Shown one piece after another: positions 42,716 through 50,689 of a stretch of DNA of 64,000 bases. Position 1 is the first letter of the stretch, and each line of letters opens with the position of its first letter. Origin of the DNA: Patescibacteria group bacterium (lineage in GTDB: Bacteria; Patescibacteriota; Microgenomatia; UBA1406; GWC2-37-13); contig BPJC01000002.1 in the NCBI GenBank assembly GCA_026004415.1, positions 124,001 through 188,000 on the forward strand. The letters run 5' to 3'. Below the pieces are notes generated by a model. It was not told the origin of the DNA, ran no database searches, and saw nothing but the letters and a program-made list of their open reading frames with translations. The position numbers were made by a program, and so were the translations under genes.

Positions 42716-43588
42716 CTATAAGTTTGTCAAATATTCAAGTGTTTTTTGTTTTCTTAGACTTGCGGCATAGTAGTACAGCATTTCCTGTTGTTGCTTTTCC
42801 TTTTCAGGAGTATCTATTTTTAAGAGTTTTTTAACCTCTTCAAGGTCAACTGTAATATTTTCTTTATCTGCTATTTCTGCTAAAAGCAGTTCTATTTTAT
42901 AGGCTGTTTTTATCTCATCAGCATATTTTTGCTTTAGCTCTTCTGCTGTTGTTTGTTTACTGGAGAGGTATTCTTCAAATTTCATTCCAGCTTTTCTGAT
43001 ATCATCGACTAAATCAGCTATTCTGTTCTTAACTTGCCTGTCTATAAAGATTTGAGAGATTGAAAGTTTGGTTTTTTCAATTAGTGCGTCAAGAATTTTA
43101 TTCAGATACTTTTGTTTTTTTTCTTCCTCTTTTTCTTTGTTTTCAGATTCTTTTCCAGGTAGCCAGATTTCATCTTTTTTAGCCTCTTTTTTTATCTCTT
43201 CAACTATTTTTTTATAATCTGGTAATTTTATTGTAGGTGTTTGGATCACTATTAGTTTAAACTTCCAGTCTTTATCAAAGCCAATGTCTAAGTCTTCAAT
43301 TATTGGTTCTGCAAATGGTCTAAGATTATCTTTTTTTACTAAATCAACATAAACATCTGAAAAAATTATTCTGGCAACCTCATTTATAAGTTTTTCTTGA
43401 GGTATGTTTTTCCTGGCTATTTCGTCTGGTATTTTGTTTCCATCTCTGAATCCTGGAATTTTAAGATCTTTCTTAAGGTTAGAGACAGCTTTGTTTTCTG
43501 CTTTTTTAACCTCTTTTTTAGTTACTGAAACTTTATAAATTTTTTCAGTATCTTGGGATTTTTCAGTTTTTGCTGTGTAATTTACCAT
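42716..43588 (-). CDS. tig: Trigger factor lacking the PPIase domain
   Basis: A ribosome-associated chaperone. The N-domain signature GFRDGNKIP (residues 46-54) matches the GFRxGxxP ribosome-docking loop, and the helical C-domain (LNKILDALIEKTKLSISQIFI, then KAGMKFEEYLSS) follows directly after about residue 150. There is no FKBP-type domain between them, so the protein is 290 residues instead of about 430. It should still bind nascent chains, as the PPIase domain is dispensable in known trigger factors. It follows the cell-wall hydrolase gene by 6 bp. Confidence 0.88.
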   Translation of the reverse strand: MVNYTAKTEKSQDTEKIYKVSVTKKEVKKAENKAVSNLKKDLKIPGFRDGNKIPDEIARKNIPQEKLINEVARIIFSDVYVDLVKKDNLRPFAEPIIEDLDIGFDKDWKFKLIVIQTPTIKLPDYKKIVEEIKKEAKKDEIWLPGKESENKEKEEEKKQKYLNKILDALIEKTKLSISQIFIDRQVKNRIADLVDDIRKAGMKFEEYLSSKQTTAEELKQKYADEIKTAYKIELLLAEIADKENITVDLEEVKKLLKIDTPEKEKQQQEMLYYYAASLRKQKTLEYLTNL

Positions 43589-43594
43589 ACTTGA

Positions 43595-44146
43595 TTATTG
43601 TATAACATTGATTGATAAAATCAAATGTTGTTTTTGTTCTTCTTTATGAAAGTCCTGAATTAACCTGTTAATCTTGCTACCCCAGTTTGGATCTTGAGCA
43701 TATATTTTGCCTATCTTATAAATATCATTTGTGCCGTATTTGTTTATTGTTTCTGCAGTTTTTTCAATAGCAGAAGGTATAGAGTCAAATTTGTAATAGC
43801 CTCCTGCATAACCAAAAGGGTTGTTGTTGGATTTTATATATCTTTTGCCAAATCCAGACTCAACTCCTGCAATTGATGGAAGCAGATAACAATTAAATTC
43901 ATATTTACTACAGGTTTTGGCAAAGTCATAAGCAAACTCTGTTAGTGAAGATCTGTTTTTCTGAAAAATTGCTTTAATTGCTTGTGTTTTTATGAATAAC
44001 TCGGATTTTATTATTGGTTTTTCTACTTGAATTGCTTTATCTTTTGTCATAGCAGATTCTCCTGCTATTTGAGCTTTAGCAGTCTTTGATAGCAGTAGGC
44101 CGAATATTATTGCAATCTGTATAAAATAAATAAGTTTTTTTATCAT
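43595..44146 (-). CDS. Secreted glucosaminidase/lysozyme-fold cell-wall hydrolase
   Basis: A 183-residue protein with a signal peptide (residues 1-25, ending AKAQIAG). VESGFGKRYIKSNNNPFGYAGGYY near 90-113 is the catalytic Glu region of the Flg/mannosyl-glycoprotein glucosaminidase type, and IYKIGKIYAQDPNWGSKI ends the domain. It would trim peptidoglycan. It is unusual in its 5' region: a strong promoter, then a terminator-like hairpin and eight T residues directly before the ATG. It is the first gene of an operon with trigger factor. Confidence 0.88.
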   Translation of the reverse strand: MIKKLIYFIQIAIIFGLLLSKTAKAQIAGESAMTKDKAIQVEKPIIKSELFIKTQAIKAIFQKNRSSLTEFAYDFAKTCSKYEFNCYLLPSIAGVESGFGKRYIKSNNNPFGYAGGYYKFDSIPSAIEKTAETINKYGTNDIYKIGKIYAQDPNWGSKINRLIQDFHKEEQKQHLILSINVIQ

Positions 44147-44153
44147 AAAAAAA

Positions 44154-44198
44154 ATCCTAAAGCCTCCCAGATAATTGTAAGGTGGGAAACCTTAGGAT
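44154..44198 (-). terminator. Terminator-like hairpin leader before a cell-wall hydrolase (attenuator candidate)
   Basis: On the minus strand ATCCTAAGGTTTCCCA pairs with TGGGAGGCTTTAGGAT (about 16 bp, three of them G-T wobbles) around a 13-nt loop, followed by eight T residues and then the ATG at 44146. The predicted transcription start lies 0-2 nt before the hairpin, so the whole leader is this hairpin. Confidence 0.7.
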
Positions 44199-44206
44199 CT
44201 GGTTAA

Positions 44207-44234
44207 ATTATAGCATATACTATAAGATTGTCAA
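44207..44234 (-). promoter_or_regulatory. Consensus promoter of the 43595 hydrolase
   Basis: TTGACA (44234-44229), a 16-nt spacer and TATAAT (44212-44207) on the minus strand give full consensus boxes, the strongest promoter seen in the window. Confidence 0.75.
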
Positions 44235-44343
44235 GTGGTATTTCAAATATGTTTATAATAATCATAAAAAGGATACTCTGTGGTTTTTTTTAATTTTATA
44301 ACATATAATATATTATCATTTGTTTATCAAGTGGCAATATTTT

Positions 44344-45645
44344 ATGTCTAAAAAAAGTTTTTATGTTTATACATTTGGCTGTAGAGTTAATCAGGCAGAG
44401 TCAGAGATGATTATGTCTGATTTTGTTAATAATGGTTTTAGGCTTGATGATAAAAAGCCTAATTTTTTTATTATAAATTCTTGTGCTGTTACGGAAAGAG
44501 CTGTGGCGGAAACAAGAAAGTTGATCAATAAAGTAAAAAGAGATCTGCCTAATACTAAAATCATTTTAACTGGTTGTTCTGCCAATTATTGGTTAAAAAC
44601 CCAGAATAAGTCTGTTTTAAAGAAACTAGATTATGTTGTCTCTAATGTCGATAAGGATTATTTGTTTGAGTTAATTAATAAATGGTTTTTATTAGAAAAC
44701 TCTGGTAATACTCAGTCTGGACAGGATAGGGTTTTGATTACAAAATATAATAAATCAAAAAGGATTTTAATAAAGATTCAAGATGGTTGTCATAGGTTTT
44801 GCAGTTTTTGTATTGTGCCTTATTTAAGAGGGTTGCCTAAATCATATAAAATTTCTGAAATCATAAGCAGTATTAATGATAACGCATGGGCAAGAGAGGC
44901 TATTTTGACTGCAATAAATACCGAGGCTTATGGCAAAGATACCAATGAAAGTTTTGAAGATCTGATTAGATCGGTTTTTGACAAAACAAAGATTGATAGA
45001 GTTAGTTTTGGCTCTATTCACCCATGGTCTTTAACTAATGAATTTATCAATCTTTATCAAGAGATTAAATCAGGATTAGATAGCAACAGGTTTGTTGATT
45101 ATTTTCATATTCCTTTACAGTCAGGTTCAAATAAGATTTTATCTCTAATGAAGAGAGACTATAAAATTGAGGAGATTGCAGATAAAATTATGGCTTTATA
45201 TAAGATAAATCCTAATATTTATTTTGGAACAGATATAATAGTTGGTTTTTTGGAGGAGTCAGAGCAGGATTTTGAAAGTACTTATAATATTCTTAAAAAA
45301 CTTCCAATTTGTAAATTTCATGTTTTTAGATACTCTAATAGGAAACATACAGCCGCCTATTATCTTAGCCAGAGGTTGAAGACTGTGTCTGACTCTGTAA
45401 AAAAAAACAGAGCTAAAAAATTAATTAGATTAGGACAGGAAAAACTCTACGTTTTCAAGCAAAGCTTGATTAATAAAGAATTTTCTGCTTTGGTTTTGTC
45501 AAAAAAAGATAAGGAGTTTTTTATTGGTGTGTTAAGCAATCAACTGCCTGTTTTAATTAAATCCGATAAAATTAAAGTTGGTCAGATTTGCAATGTGGTT
45601 GTCTCAGATCTAATCGATGACAACTTAATCTCTCTTGCAAATTAG
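44344..45645 (+). CDS. mtaB: MiaB-like tRNA methylthiotransferase, MtaB type
   Basis: A radical SAM enzyme that methylthiolates t6A37 of tRNA. The UPF0004 domain opens with YTFGCRVNQAES and holds further Cys residues (SCAVTERA, LTGCSA), and the radical-SAM cluster is CHRFCSFC near residues 149-156. The C-terminal TRAM-like part ends near EFFIGVLSNQLPVLIK. I use the ATG at 44344 (433 residues); an upstream TTG frame at 44320 is less likely. Full length and intact. Confidence 0.93.
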   Translation: MSKKSFYVYTFGCRVNQAESEMIMSDFVNNGFRLDDKKPNFFIINSCAVTERAVAETRKLINKVKRDLPNTKIILTGCSANYWLKTQNKSVLKKLDYVVSNVDKDYLFELINKWFLLENSGNTQSGQDRVLITKYNKSKRILIKIQDGCHRFCSFCIVPYLRGLPKSYKISEIISSINDNAWAREAILTAINTEAYGKDTNESFEDLIRSVFDKTKIDRVSFGSIHPWSLTNEFINLYQEIKSGLDSNRFVDYFHIPLQSGSNKILSLMKRDYKIEEIADKIMALYKINPNIYFGTDIIVGFLEESEQDFESTYNILKKLPICKFHVFRYSNRKHTAAYYLSQRLKTVSDSVKKNRAKKLIRLGQEKLYVFKQSLINKEFSALVLSKKDKEFFIGVLSNQLPVLIKSDKIKVGQICNVVVSDLIDDNLISLAN

Positions 45646-45668
45646 AGGTTAATATTTGATATTTACTT

Positions 45669-45962
45669 ATGACACTTAGAGACTATGCTGTTTTGATAGA
45701 AAACAATAAAATATTGTTAGACCTGAAAAAGGAATTTCCTTTTTTGTCACCTGTAAATTTGGTTGATATTTACTCTGATGAATTCAACAGCAATTTGTAT
45801 AATCATGTGTTATCCCATTGTAATAGGTTAACTAATCTTAAAAAGGACATAAAAATATCAGATAAAGATTATTTTGAATCTTTGATTGCTATTTTTTATC
45901 ATGACTGTGCAAAAGTTTTGGATAAATTCGTTCAAAACAATATAAGTTTAAAAAAATTTTAG
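45669..45962 (+). CDS. HD-domain half of a frameshifted HD-GT4 gene
   Basis: A 97-residue frame with the start of an HD-type phosphohydrolase: NHVLSHCNRL at 45-54, then the doublet IFYHDCAKVLDKF with H78-D79. It ends at TAG right after the A7 run at 45950-45956. A -1 shift there continues as KKILALQYGHSIAVRRL, which supplies the next expected metal-ligand His, in the frame of the following gene. The two frames therefore look like one ancestral protein. Confidence 0.75.
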   Translation: MTLRDYAVLIENNKILLDLKKEFPFLSPVNLVDIYSDEFNSNLYNHVLSHCNRLTNLKKDIKISDKDYFESLIAIFYHDCAKVLDKFVQNNISLKKF

Positions 45963-45964
45963 CT

Positions 45965-47404
45965 TTGCAGTATGGTCATAGTATAGCTGTTAGAAGACTG
46001 TTTTTTTATTTTAATCAGCCTAGAATGGCTCATCACCTAAGACACAATTCCACAGATTTTGTCTTGGATATAGCTAATCGCAGTGTTACTGTACCCCAGT
46101 TGGTTCTTAATGTGCTTGATAAGACAGATATCTCTGGAAAAGTTGTTTCAGTTGAGGAAAAGTATGCTTCTATTTTGCAAAAGATAGGACATCACGAAGA
46201 ATATGATGATTTTTCAGAAAAAATAGCCTGCAAATATATAAATAGAGTCTTGAAAACTAATTTTAACTTTAAGGAATATGAATTTTTAGCAGATCAAAAC
46301 ATTCCTAGTTTAAATGTTTTGTTTTTACAGCGGTTTGATGGAAAATATTGTCCTCCTATAGGAAAATATAAAGATACAAATTCTAATCTTAAAATCGCTG
46401 AGTTTTTAAGTCAGTGGGGTTATAATTCAGAAATTCTTCATGAAGGAAATTTTAAAAAAATTTTTTATGATGGTTCTGTTAAAATTTTAGGCTGTGATAA
46501 AGAGACTATAGATGATCTTTTACCTATTTACATTAGTAAAATGGATCTAATACTAACTGAAGGGTCAACAAGAAGATGTAAGTTTATAAGCAAAATTAAA
46601 CCTGCTTTATCTGCCCAAGTTTTGTTGTTAAGAACTTTAGCCACAGGAAAGTTTAGTAAAAGAAGAGCTTATAATGCTTTATCTGCAGATGAAATTTGGG
46701 TTATGAATATTGAGATGAAGTCTATAGTTGAGCAGTCTTTTAATAAATATTTTGGCAATATGAAAAAAGTTCCATTAGTTAAAGTTTTGCAAAGCGGGTA
46801 TAATCCTGAATATTTTTATATGGATGAGAAAGTTAAAAGAATTAAAGGTAAGATTGTCTATGTTGGGGCTGTTTCTAAAATAAAAGGAGTAGATATACTC
46901 TTGAAATCTTTTAAAAAAATAAAATCTAAACTAAATTATGCGCAACTGCACATAGTTGGAGACCCTTATATATATGGTTATAATAATAAGTTTGATTTAT
47001 CAAAACTGAAAAAGATTGATGGTGTTGTTTATCATGGAGTGTGTTCAGAATCTGAAGTTGCCCAACATTTAAGAACGGCTCATGTTGCTGTACTTGCGAC
47101 AAGGATCTACGAAACTTTTGGTAAATCAGCCCAACAGGCTAGGTTGTGCGGCACAAAACTTATTGTATCTAAAAATGGATTTTTGCCTTTTCATGTTCAA
47201 AATAAAGAAGAAGGCATTGTCCTAGATGATCTTAACGCAGATAGACTTTTTTGGGCTTTGTTTAAGATATTGTCAGAGAATCCTCAGACTGTACCTCCTC
47301 CTGTTGATCGTTATCATACTTGGCGTATCACAGCATTAGATTTTATAACTCATTATAATCTGCTTTCTCGTAGAGTTATTCAGAAACTTCAAAATAAAAC
47401 TTAA
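45965..47404 (+). CDS. GT4 glycosyltransferase with residual HD domain, second half of a frameshifted gene
   Basis: The frame begins with a weak TTG start at 45965; it is open upstream across the frame junction. Residues 1-90 carry the remaining HD-domain histidines (YGHSIAVRRLF, RMAHHLRHNS). Residues about 285-420 are a GT4 catalytic part: KIVYVGAVSKIKGVDILLKS, then GVCSESEVAQHLRTAHV and YETFGKSAQQARLCGTKLIV, a variant of the family's donor-site helix. It may act in glycan assembly; the HD part could be phosphatase-like. Translation start cannot be fixed. Confidence 0.78.
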   Translation: MQYGHSIAVRRLFFYFNQPRMAHHLRHNSTDFVLDIANRSVTVPQLVLNVLDKTDISGKVVSVEEKYASILQKIGHHEEYDDFSEKIACKYINRVLKTNFNFKEYEFLADQNIPSLNVLFLQRFDGKYCPPIGKYKDTNSNLKIAEFLSQWGYNSEILHEGNFKKIFYDGSVKILGCDKETIDDLLPIYISKMDLILTEGSTRRCKFISKIKPALSAQVLLLRTLATGKFSKRRAYNALSADEIWVMNIEMKSIVEQSFNKYFGNMKKVPLVKVLQSGYNPEYFYMDEKVKRIKGKIVYVGAVSKIKGVDILLKSFKKIKSKLNYAQLHIVGDPYIYGYNNKFDLSKLKKIDGVVYHGVCSESEVAQHLRTAHVAVLATRIYETFGKSAQQARLCGTKLIVSKNGFLPFHVQNKEEGIVLDDLNADRLFWALFKILSENPQTVPPPVDRYHTWRITALDFITHYNLLSRRVIQKLQNKT

Positions 47405-47446
47405 TTTTATTTATATCTTACTTAAGCAATTTGTAAAATCTGTGTA

Positions 47447-47452
47447 TATAAT
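47447..47452 (+). promoter_or_regulatory. -10 box of the 47459 gene
   Basis: TATAAT ending 6 nt before the ATG; no good -35 at the usual spacing. Confidence 0.4.
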
Positions 47453-47458
47453 ATTTAT

Positions 47459-48451
47459 ATGATTTTGAAATTGTTTAAAAACAAATGGGTTGTTTTCTCT
47501 ATTTTTTCCTTTATATTTTTAGCTTTGTTTGGTTACTTCTTTTTTTTAAATACGGGTTTGCAGTTTTTTGGTTTTTCTCCAGCTTATCAAAAAGACAATA
47601 AAAACCAGTTTGTGATTGATCCTTATTATGAGGATCAAAGTAATGGTATCAGAGATTATTTAAATAGTTCTCTTCATAAAGAGGGCGTTGAAAATCTTGA
47701 GAGGCGAGAAGCTGATTATGGGTTTTCCAATACAAGTATTTCAGACAGCAGTATAAGCAATGATACAATGTATCAAAGGAATTTTTATGTCTCGCTTACT
47801 GTCTCAGATGTAAAAGTTTTTTCAGAGAGGTTGAGTGCTTTTGTGGAGTCTGTAGGTGGGGTTATTATTGATAAGTCTGTGTCTTTTCCTGAAGAAAATT
47901 ATTATGGCTATGCTAGTTTTAGAGTGCCTGCAAATAAATTAGATGAAGTTAGGTCTTTTTTTAGAGATAATTCGTTAAAAATTGTATCTGAGGTTGAGTC
48001 GGCTAGCGATATAACAGACAATTATATAGATATTTCCCAAAGATTATCTAGATTAAATGATACCAAAGAACGGTTGTCTAAATTATATGATTCAGCCAAA
48101 GATGTTGCTGACATTATTGAAATTCATAAGCAGATTCAGCAGATTGAGACTCAGATTGAGTCTTTGATCGGCAGACAAAGATATTTACAAGAGTCAGTTG
48201 ATACAATCTTAGTAACTGTTTATTTCTCAAGCGATGAGTCTCGTTTACCATTTTTGCCAGATGATAAGTTTGATCCTGTTTTAACATTCAAAAAAGCTGT
48301 TAGGCAATTGCTTGTTGTTGTTTATAGATTAATTGATTTTGCAATTTATTCTATTGTCTTTTCTGTTATTGTGATTCCTGTTATTGTTCTGGTTTATATT
48401 TTAAAGTTTGTGCGCAGTAGATTCTTTTTAAAAGATAGATCCCAAACTTAA
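47459..48451 (+). CDS. DUF4349 membrane protein
   Basis: A 330-residue protein with an N-terminal membrane segment (8-32), an outer domain of DUF4349 type (LTVSDVKVFSERLSAFVESVGG near 110, then YASFRVPANKLDEVRSFF and SASDITDNYIDISQRLSRLN), a coiled coil to about 240, and a C-terminal membrane segment (285-320) ending in a basic tail. This family is found in the envelopes of several bacterial groups, but its role is unknown. It lies just before the infC operon. Confidence 0.85.
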   Translation: MILKLFKNKWVVFSIFSFIFLALFGYFFFLNTGLQFFGFSPAYQKDNKNQFVIDPYYEDQSNGIRDYLNSSLHKEGVENLERREADYGFSNTSISDSSISNDTMYQRNFYVSLTVSDVKVFSERLSAFVESVGGVIIDKSVSFPEENYYGYASFRVPANKLDEVRSFFRDNSLKIVSEVESASDITDNYIDISQRLSRLNDTKERLSKLYDSAKDVADIIEIHKQIQQIETQIESLIGRQRYLQESVDTILVTVYFSSDESRLPFLPDDKFDPVLTFKKAVRQLLVVVYRLIDFAIYSIVFSVIVIPVIVLVYILKFVRSRFFLKDRSQT

Positions 48452-48464
48452 TTGTCAAACAAAA

Positions 48465-48493
48465 TTGATTTTTTGGTAAGATCTGTTTATAAT
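48465..48493 (+). promoter_or_regulatory. Promoter of the infC-rpmI-rplT operon
   Basis: TTGATT (48465-48470), 17-nt spacer and TATAAT (48488-48493). The predicted start near 48500 lies just before the 10-codon leader ORF at 48505. Confidence 0.6.
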
Positions 48494-48504
48494 ATTATTT
48501 TGTT

Positions 48505-48537
48505 ATGGATTTAAAAATTAAGTTTTTAGAAATCTGA
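48505..48537 (+). CDS. 10-codon leader ORF overlapping the infC start region
   Basis: ATG to TGA encodes MDLKIKFLEI. Its stop (48535-48537) overlaps a CTG codon (48534-48536) that opens the conserved IF-3 N-terminus in another frame. It is either a regulatory leader or the real IF-3 start followed by a -1 shift. Confidence 0.35.
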   Translation: MDLKIKFLEI

Positions 48538-49046
48538 GAAAAAAGAAAGAAAAAAGATACCTTGTCAACAATAGAATTTGGTTTGATAAGCTAAGAGTCC
48601 TTGACAGCGAAGGTAAAAACTTGGGTGTTTTGTCTAAAAACGAAGCTCTAAGAATTGCCAGAGAACAAGAAACAGATTTGGTGGTTATTGCAGAAAAAGC
48701 AGACCCGCCTGTTGCCAGGTTGATTGATTTTCATAAATTTTTATATAAAGAGAAAAAAAGAAAAAAAGAGGAAAAGAAAAAGTCGCGTCAGGTTGAGGTT
48801 AAGGATCTGAGACTTTCTTTGTTTATGGCAGATGCAGATAAACAAAGAATTATCGCAAAAGCCAAAAATTTTTTAAAAGAGGGACATCAGGTCAAGTTTA
48901 ATTTAGTCTTAAGAGGTAGAGAAAATGTTTTTAAAGATAGGGCTGTAAATATGTTAAAGGAGATTTCAGAGGCCTTAAATGAAGTAAAGTTAGTCAAAGA
49001 GCCAAGAGTTGAGGGAAATGTTGTTAGAATGATAGTTTCTAAATAA
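48534..49046 (+). CDS. infC: Translation initiation factor IF-3, non-AUG start
   Basis: IF-3 binds the 30S subunit and checks start codons. The N-domain (NNRIWFDKLRVLDSEGKNLGVLS) and C-domain (VEVKDLRLSLF, FNLVLRGRENVF, VEGNVVRMIVSK) are complete. The open frame begins at 48522 and contains no ATG, GTG or TTG before TTG at 48621, which lies inside the conserved domain, so the start must be earlier: CTG at 48534 (170 residues) is the best candidate. infC uses rare starts (AUU in E. coli) for autoregulation, so this fits known biology. Order infC-rpmI-rplT is the classical operon. Confidence 0.9.
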   Translation: MRKKKEKRYLVNNRIWFDKLRVLDSEGKNLGVLSKNEALRIAREQETDLVVIAEKADPPVARLIDFHKFLYKEKKRKKEEKKKSRQVEVKDLRLSLFMADADKQRIIAKAKNFLKEGHQVKFNLVLRGRENVFKDRAVNMLKEISEALNEVKLVKEPRVEGNVVRMIVSK

Positions 49047-49052
49047 AATATT

Positions 49053-49256
49053 ATGGCAAAGGTAAAACAAAAAACTAGAAAATCAGCTCAAAAACGCTTT
49101 AAAATTACAGCTGGAGGCAAGGTCTTGCATAGATCTCAAGGCATAAGGCATTTAAGATCCAATAAATCAAAAAGAAGAATTAGGCGCATGAAACAACTTA
49201 AAGAGGTTGTAGGAGGTTATAAAGGCAAAATATTAAAAATGTTAGGTTTAAAATAA
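49053..49256 (+). CDS. rpmI: Ribosomal protein L35
   Basis: A 67-residue basic protein that matches bL35 (KQKTRKSAQKRFKITAGGKV, then RHLRSNKSKRRIRRMKQ). It lies 6 bp after infC and 1 bp before rplT, the conserved order. Confidence 0.97.
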   Translation: MAKVKQKTRKSAQKRFKITAGGKVLHRSQGIRHLRSNKSKRRIRRMKQLKEVVGGYKGKILKMLGLK

Positions 49257-49257
49257 T

Positions 49258-49602
49258 ATGGTTAGAGTAAAATCTTTGAGTAGTAAAAAACATAAGAAAA
49301 TACTTAAACTTGCAAGGGGTTATAGAATGACTCGTCGAAAACTGTTTAAGAAGGCTATGGAAGCTGTTTTGCATGCTGGTGAGTACTCTTTTGCCGGTAG
49401 AAAACAGAAAAAACGACAGTTTAGATCTTTGTGGATTTTAAGAATTAATAATGCTGTAAGAGCTTTAGGTGGCAAATACAGTAAGTTTATTCATAACTTA
49501 AAGGAAAAAAAGATTGAGATTGATCGCAAGATTTTGGCTAAATTAGCTGTTGAAAATCCTGAATTTTTCAAACAGGTTTTTGAAAAAGCGAATAAGAATT
49601 AA
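49258..49602 (+). CDS. rplT: Ribosomal protein L20
   Basis: A 114-residue basic protein with the bL20 N-terminal pattern (KKHKKILKLARGYRMTRRKLF) and the FRSLWILRINNAVRALG core. L20 binds 23S rRNA early in assembly and in known cases represses this operon. Complete and normal in length. Confidence 0.97.
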   Translation: MVRVKSLSSKKHKKILKLARGYRMTRRKLFKKAMEAVLHAGEYSFAGRKQKKRQFRSLWILRINNAVRALGGKYSKFIHNLKEKKIEIDRKILAKLAVENPEFFKQVFEKANKN

Positions 49603-49641
49603 CAGCTGTTTTGGTTAATTTTTCAAATATATGTTTACAGT

Positions 49642-50682
49642 ATGGATATTGAAAAATACAAACAGAGATTTGATCAAACAATTAAAAGCAAAGGCTTGAG
49701 TAAATCTGACTTGGAAGAACTAAAGATTGAATACTTAGGTCGTAAAGGAATTATAAGACAACTCTTCTCTACTTTGGCTGAGTTATCTTCATTAGATAAA
49801 AAAAAGTATGGTCCTAAAATAAATGAGTTTAAAAACTATGTTCAAAATACTATAGCCGATATTGAATCAAAACTTGAACAAAACTCTAAGACATTTTTCG
49901 ATCCCACTTTGCCCAAACTTAGTTTTAAAAAAGGGTCTTTGCACCCAATAACTTATGCAGTTGAAGAGATTAGTAGTATTTTTTCTAAAATCGGGTTTGT
50001 TAGAATGTCGTATAATGAGGTTGAGTGGGAGTATTTTTCATTTTCAGCTTTAAATATTCCACCTGATCATCCTGCTAGAGATGATGTTGAGACTTTTTTT
50101 ATTGATTATCCTAAAGATAAGAAACTTGGTCATTTGCTGTTGAGCCCCCATACTTCTTCTGGCCAGGTTCAGGAAATGTTGAGGTTAAAACAGCCGCCAA
50201 TTAGAATGATCAATATAGCCAAATGTTATAGACCAAACTGGGATACAACGCATACTCCTATGTTTCATCAGTTTGAAGGATTGTGTATAGATAAAGGTAT
50301 TAACATTACTCATCTTAAAGGTACAATTGAGTACTTTGTTAAACATTATTTTGGACAAAATCGTAAAATTAGACTTAGGCCTTATGATTTCAGATTTACA
50401 GAGCCTTCTTTTGAGATTGATATAAGCTGTGCTGTCTGTTCTGGTTCAGGCGTTTATAATGGATCAAACTGTAGAGTTTGCAAGTCTGGTTGGTTAGAAT
50501 TAGGAGGATCTGGTATGGTGCATCCTTTTGTTTTAAGATCTGGCAAAATTGACCCTGATGTATACTCTGGTTGGGCTTTTGGTTTTGGCGTTGAGAGGGT
50601 TTTTCTTATGAGAGAAGGTTTGCAAGTAGATGATTTAAGGGTCTTTTACTCTGGTGATTTAAGATTTTTATCTGAGTTTTAA
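49642..50682 (+). CDS. pheS: Phenylalanyl-tRNA synthetase, alpha subunit
   Basis: Charges tRNA-Phe together with PheT. The N-terminal coiled coil (residues 1-90) precedes the class II core: LSPHTSSGQVQEM, RPNWDTTHTPMFHQFEG (motif 2) and the end motif GWAFGFGVERVFLMREG (motif 3). A Cys-rich insert SCAVCSGSG...CRVCKSG near 255-275, found in many bacterial PheS, could bind zinc. Length 346 is usual. It starts 39 bp after rplT and is followed by pheT 7 bp later. Confidence 0.96.
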   Translation: MDIEKYKQRFDQTIKSKGLSKSDLEELKIEYLGRKGIIRQLFSTLAELSSLDKKKYGPKINEFKNYVQNTIADIESKLEQNSKTFFDPTLPKLSFKKGSLHPITYAVEEISSIFSKIGFVRMSYNEVEWEYFSFSALNIPPDHPARDDVETFFIDYPKDKKLGHLLLSPHTSSGQVQEMLRLKQPPIRMINIAKCYRPNWDTTHTPMFHQFEGLCIDKGINITHLKGTIEYFVKHYFGQNRKIRLRPYDFRFTEPSFEIDISCAVCSGSGVYNGSNCRVCKSGWLELGGSGMVHPFVLRSGKIDPDVYSGWAFGFGVERVFLMREGLQVDDLRVFYSGDLRFLSEF

Positions 50683-50689
50683 AAAATTT

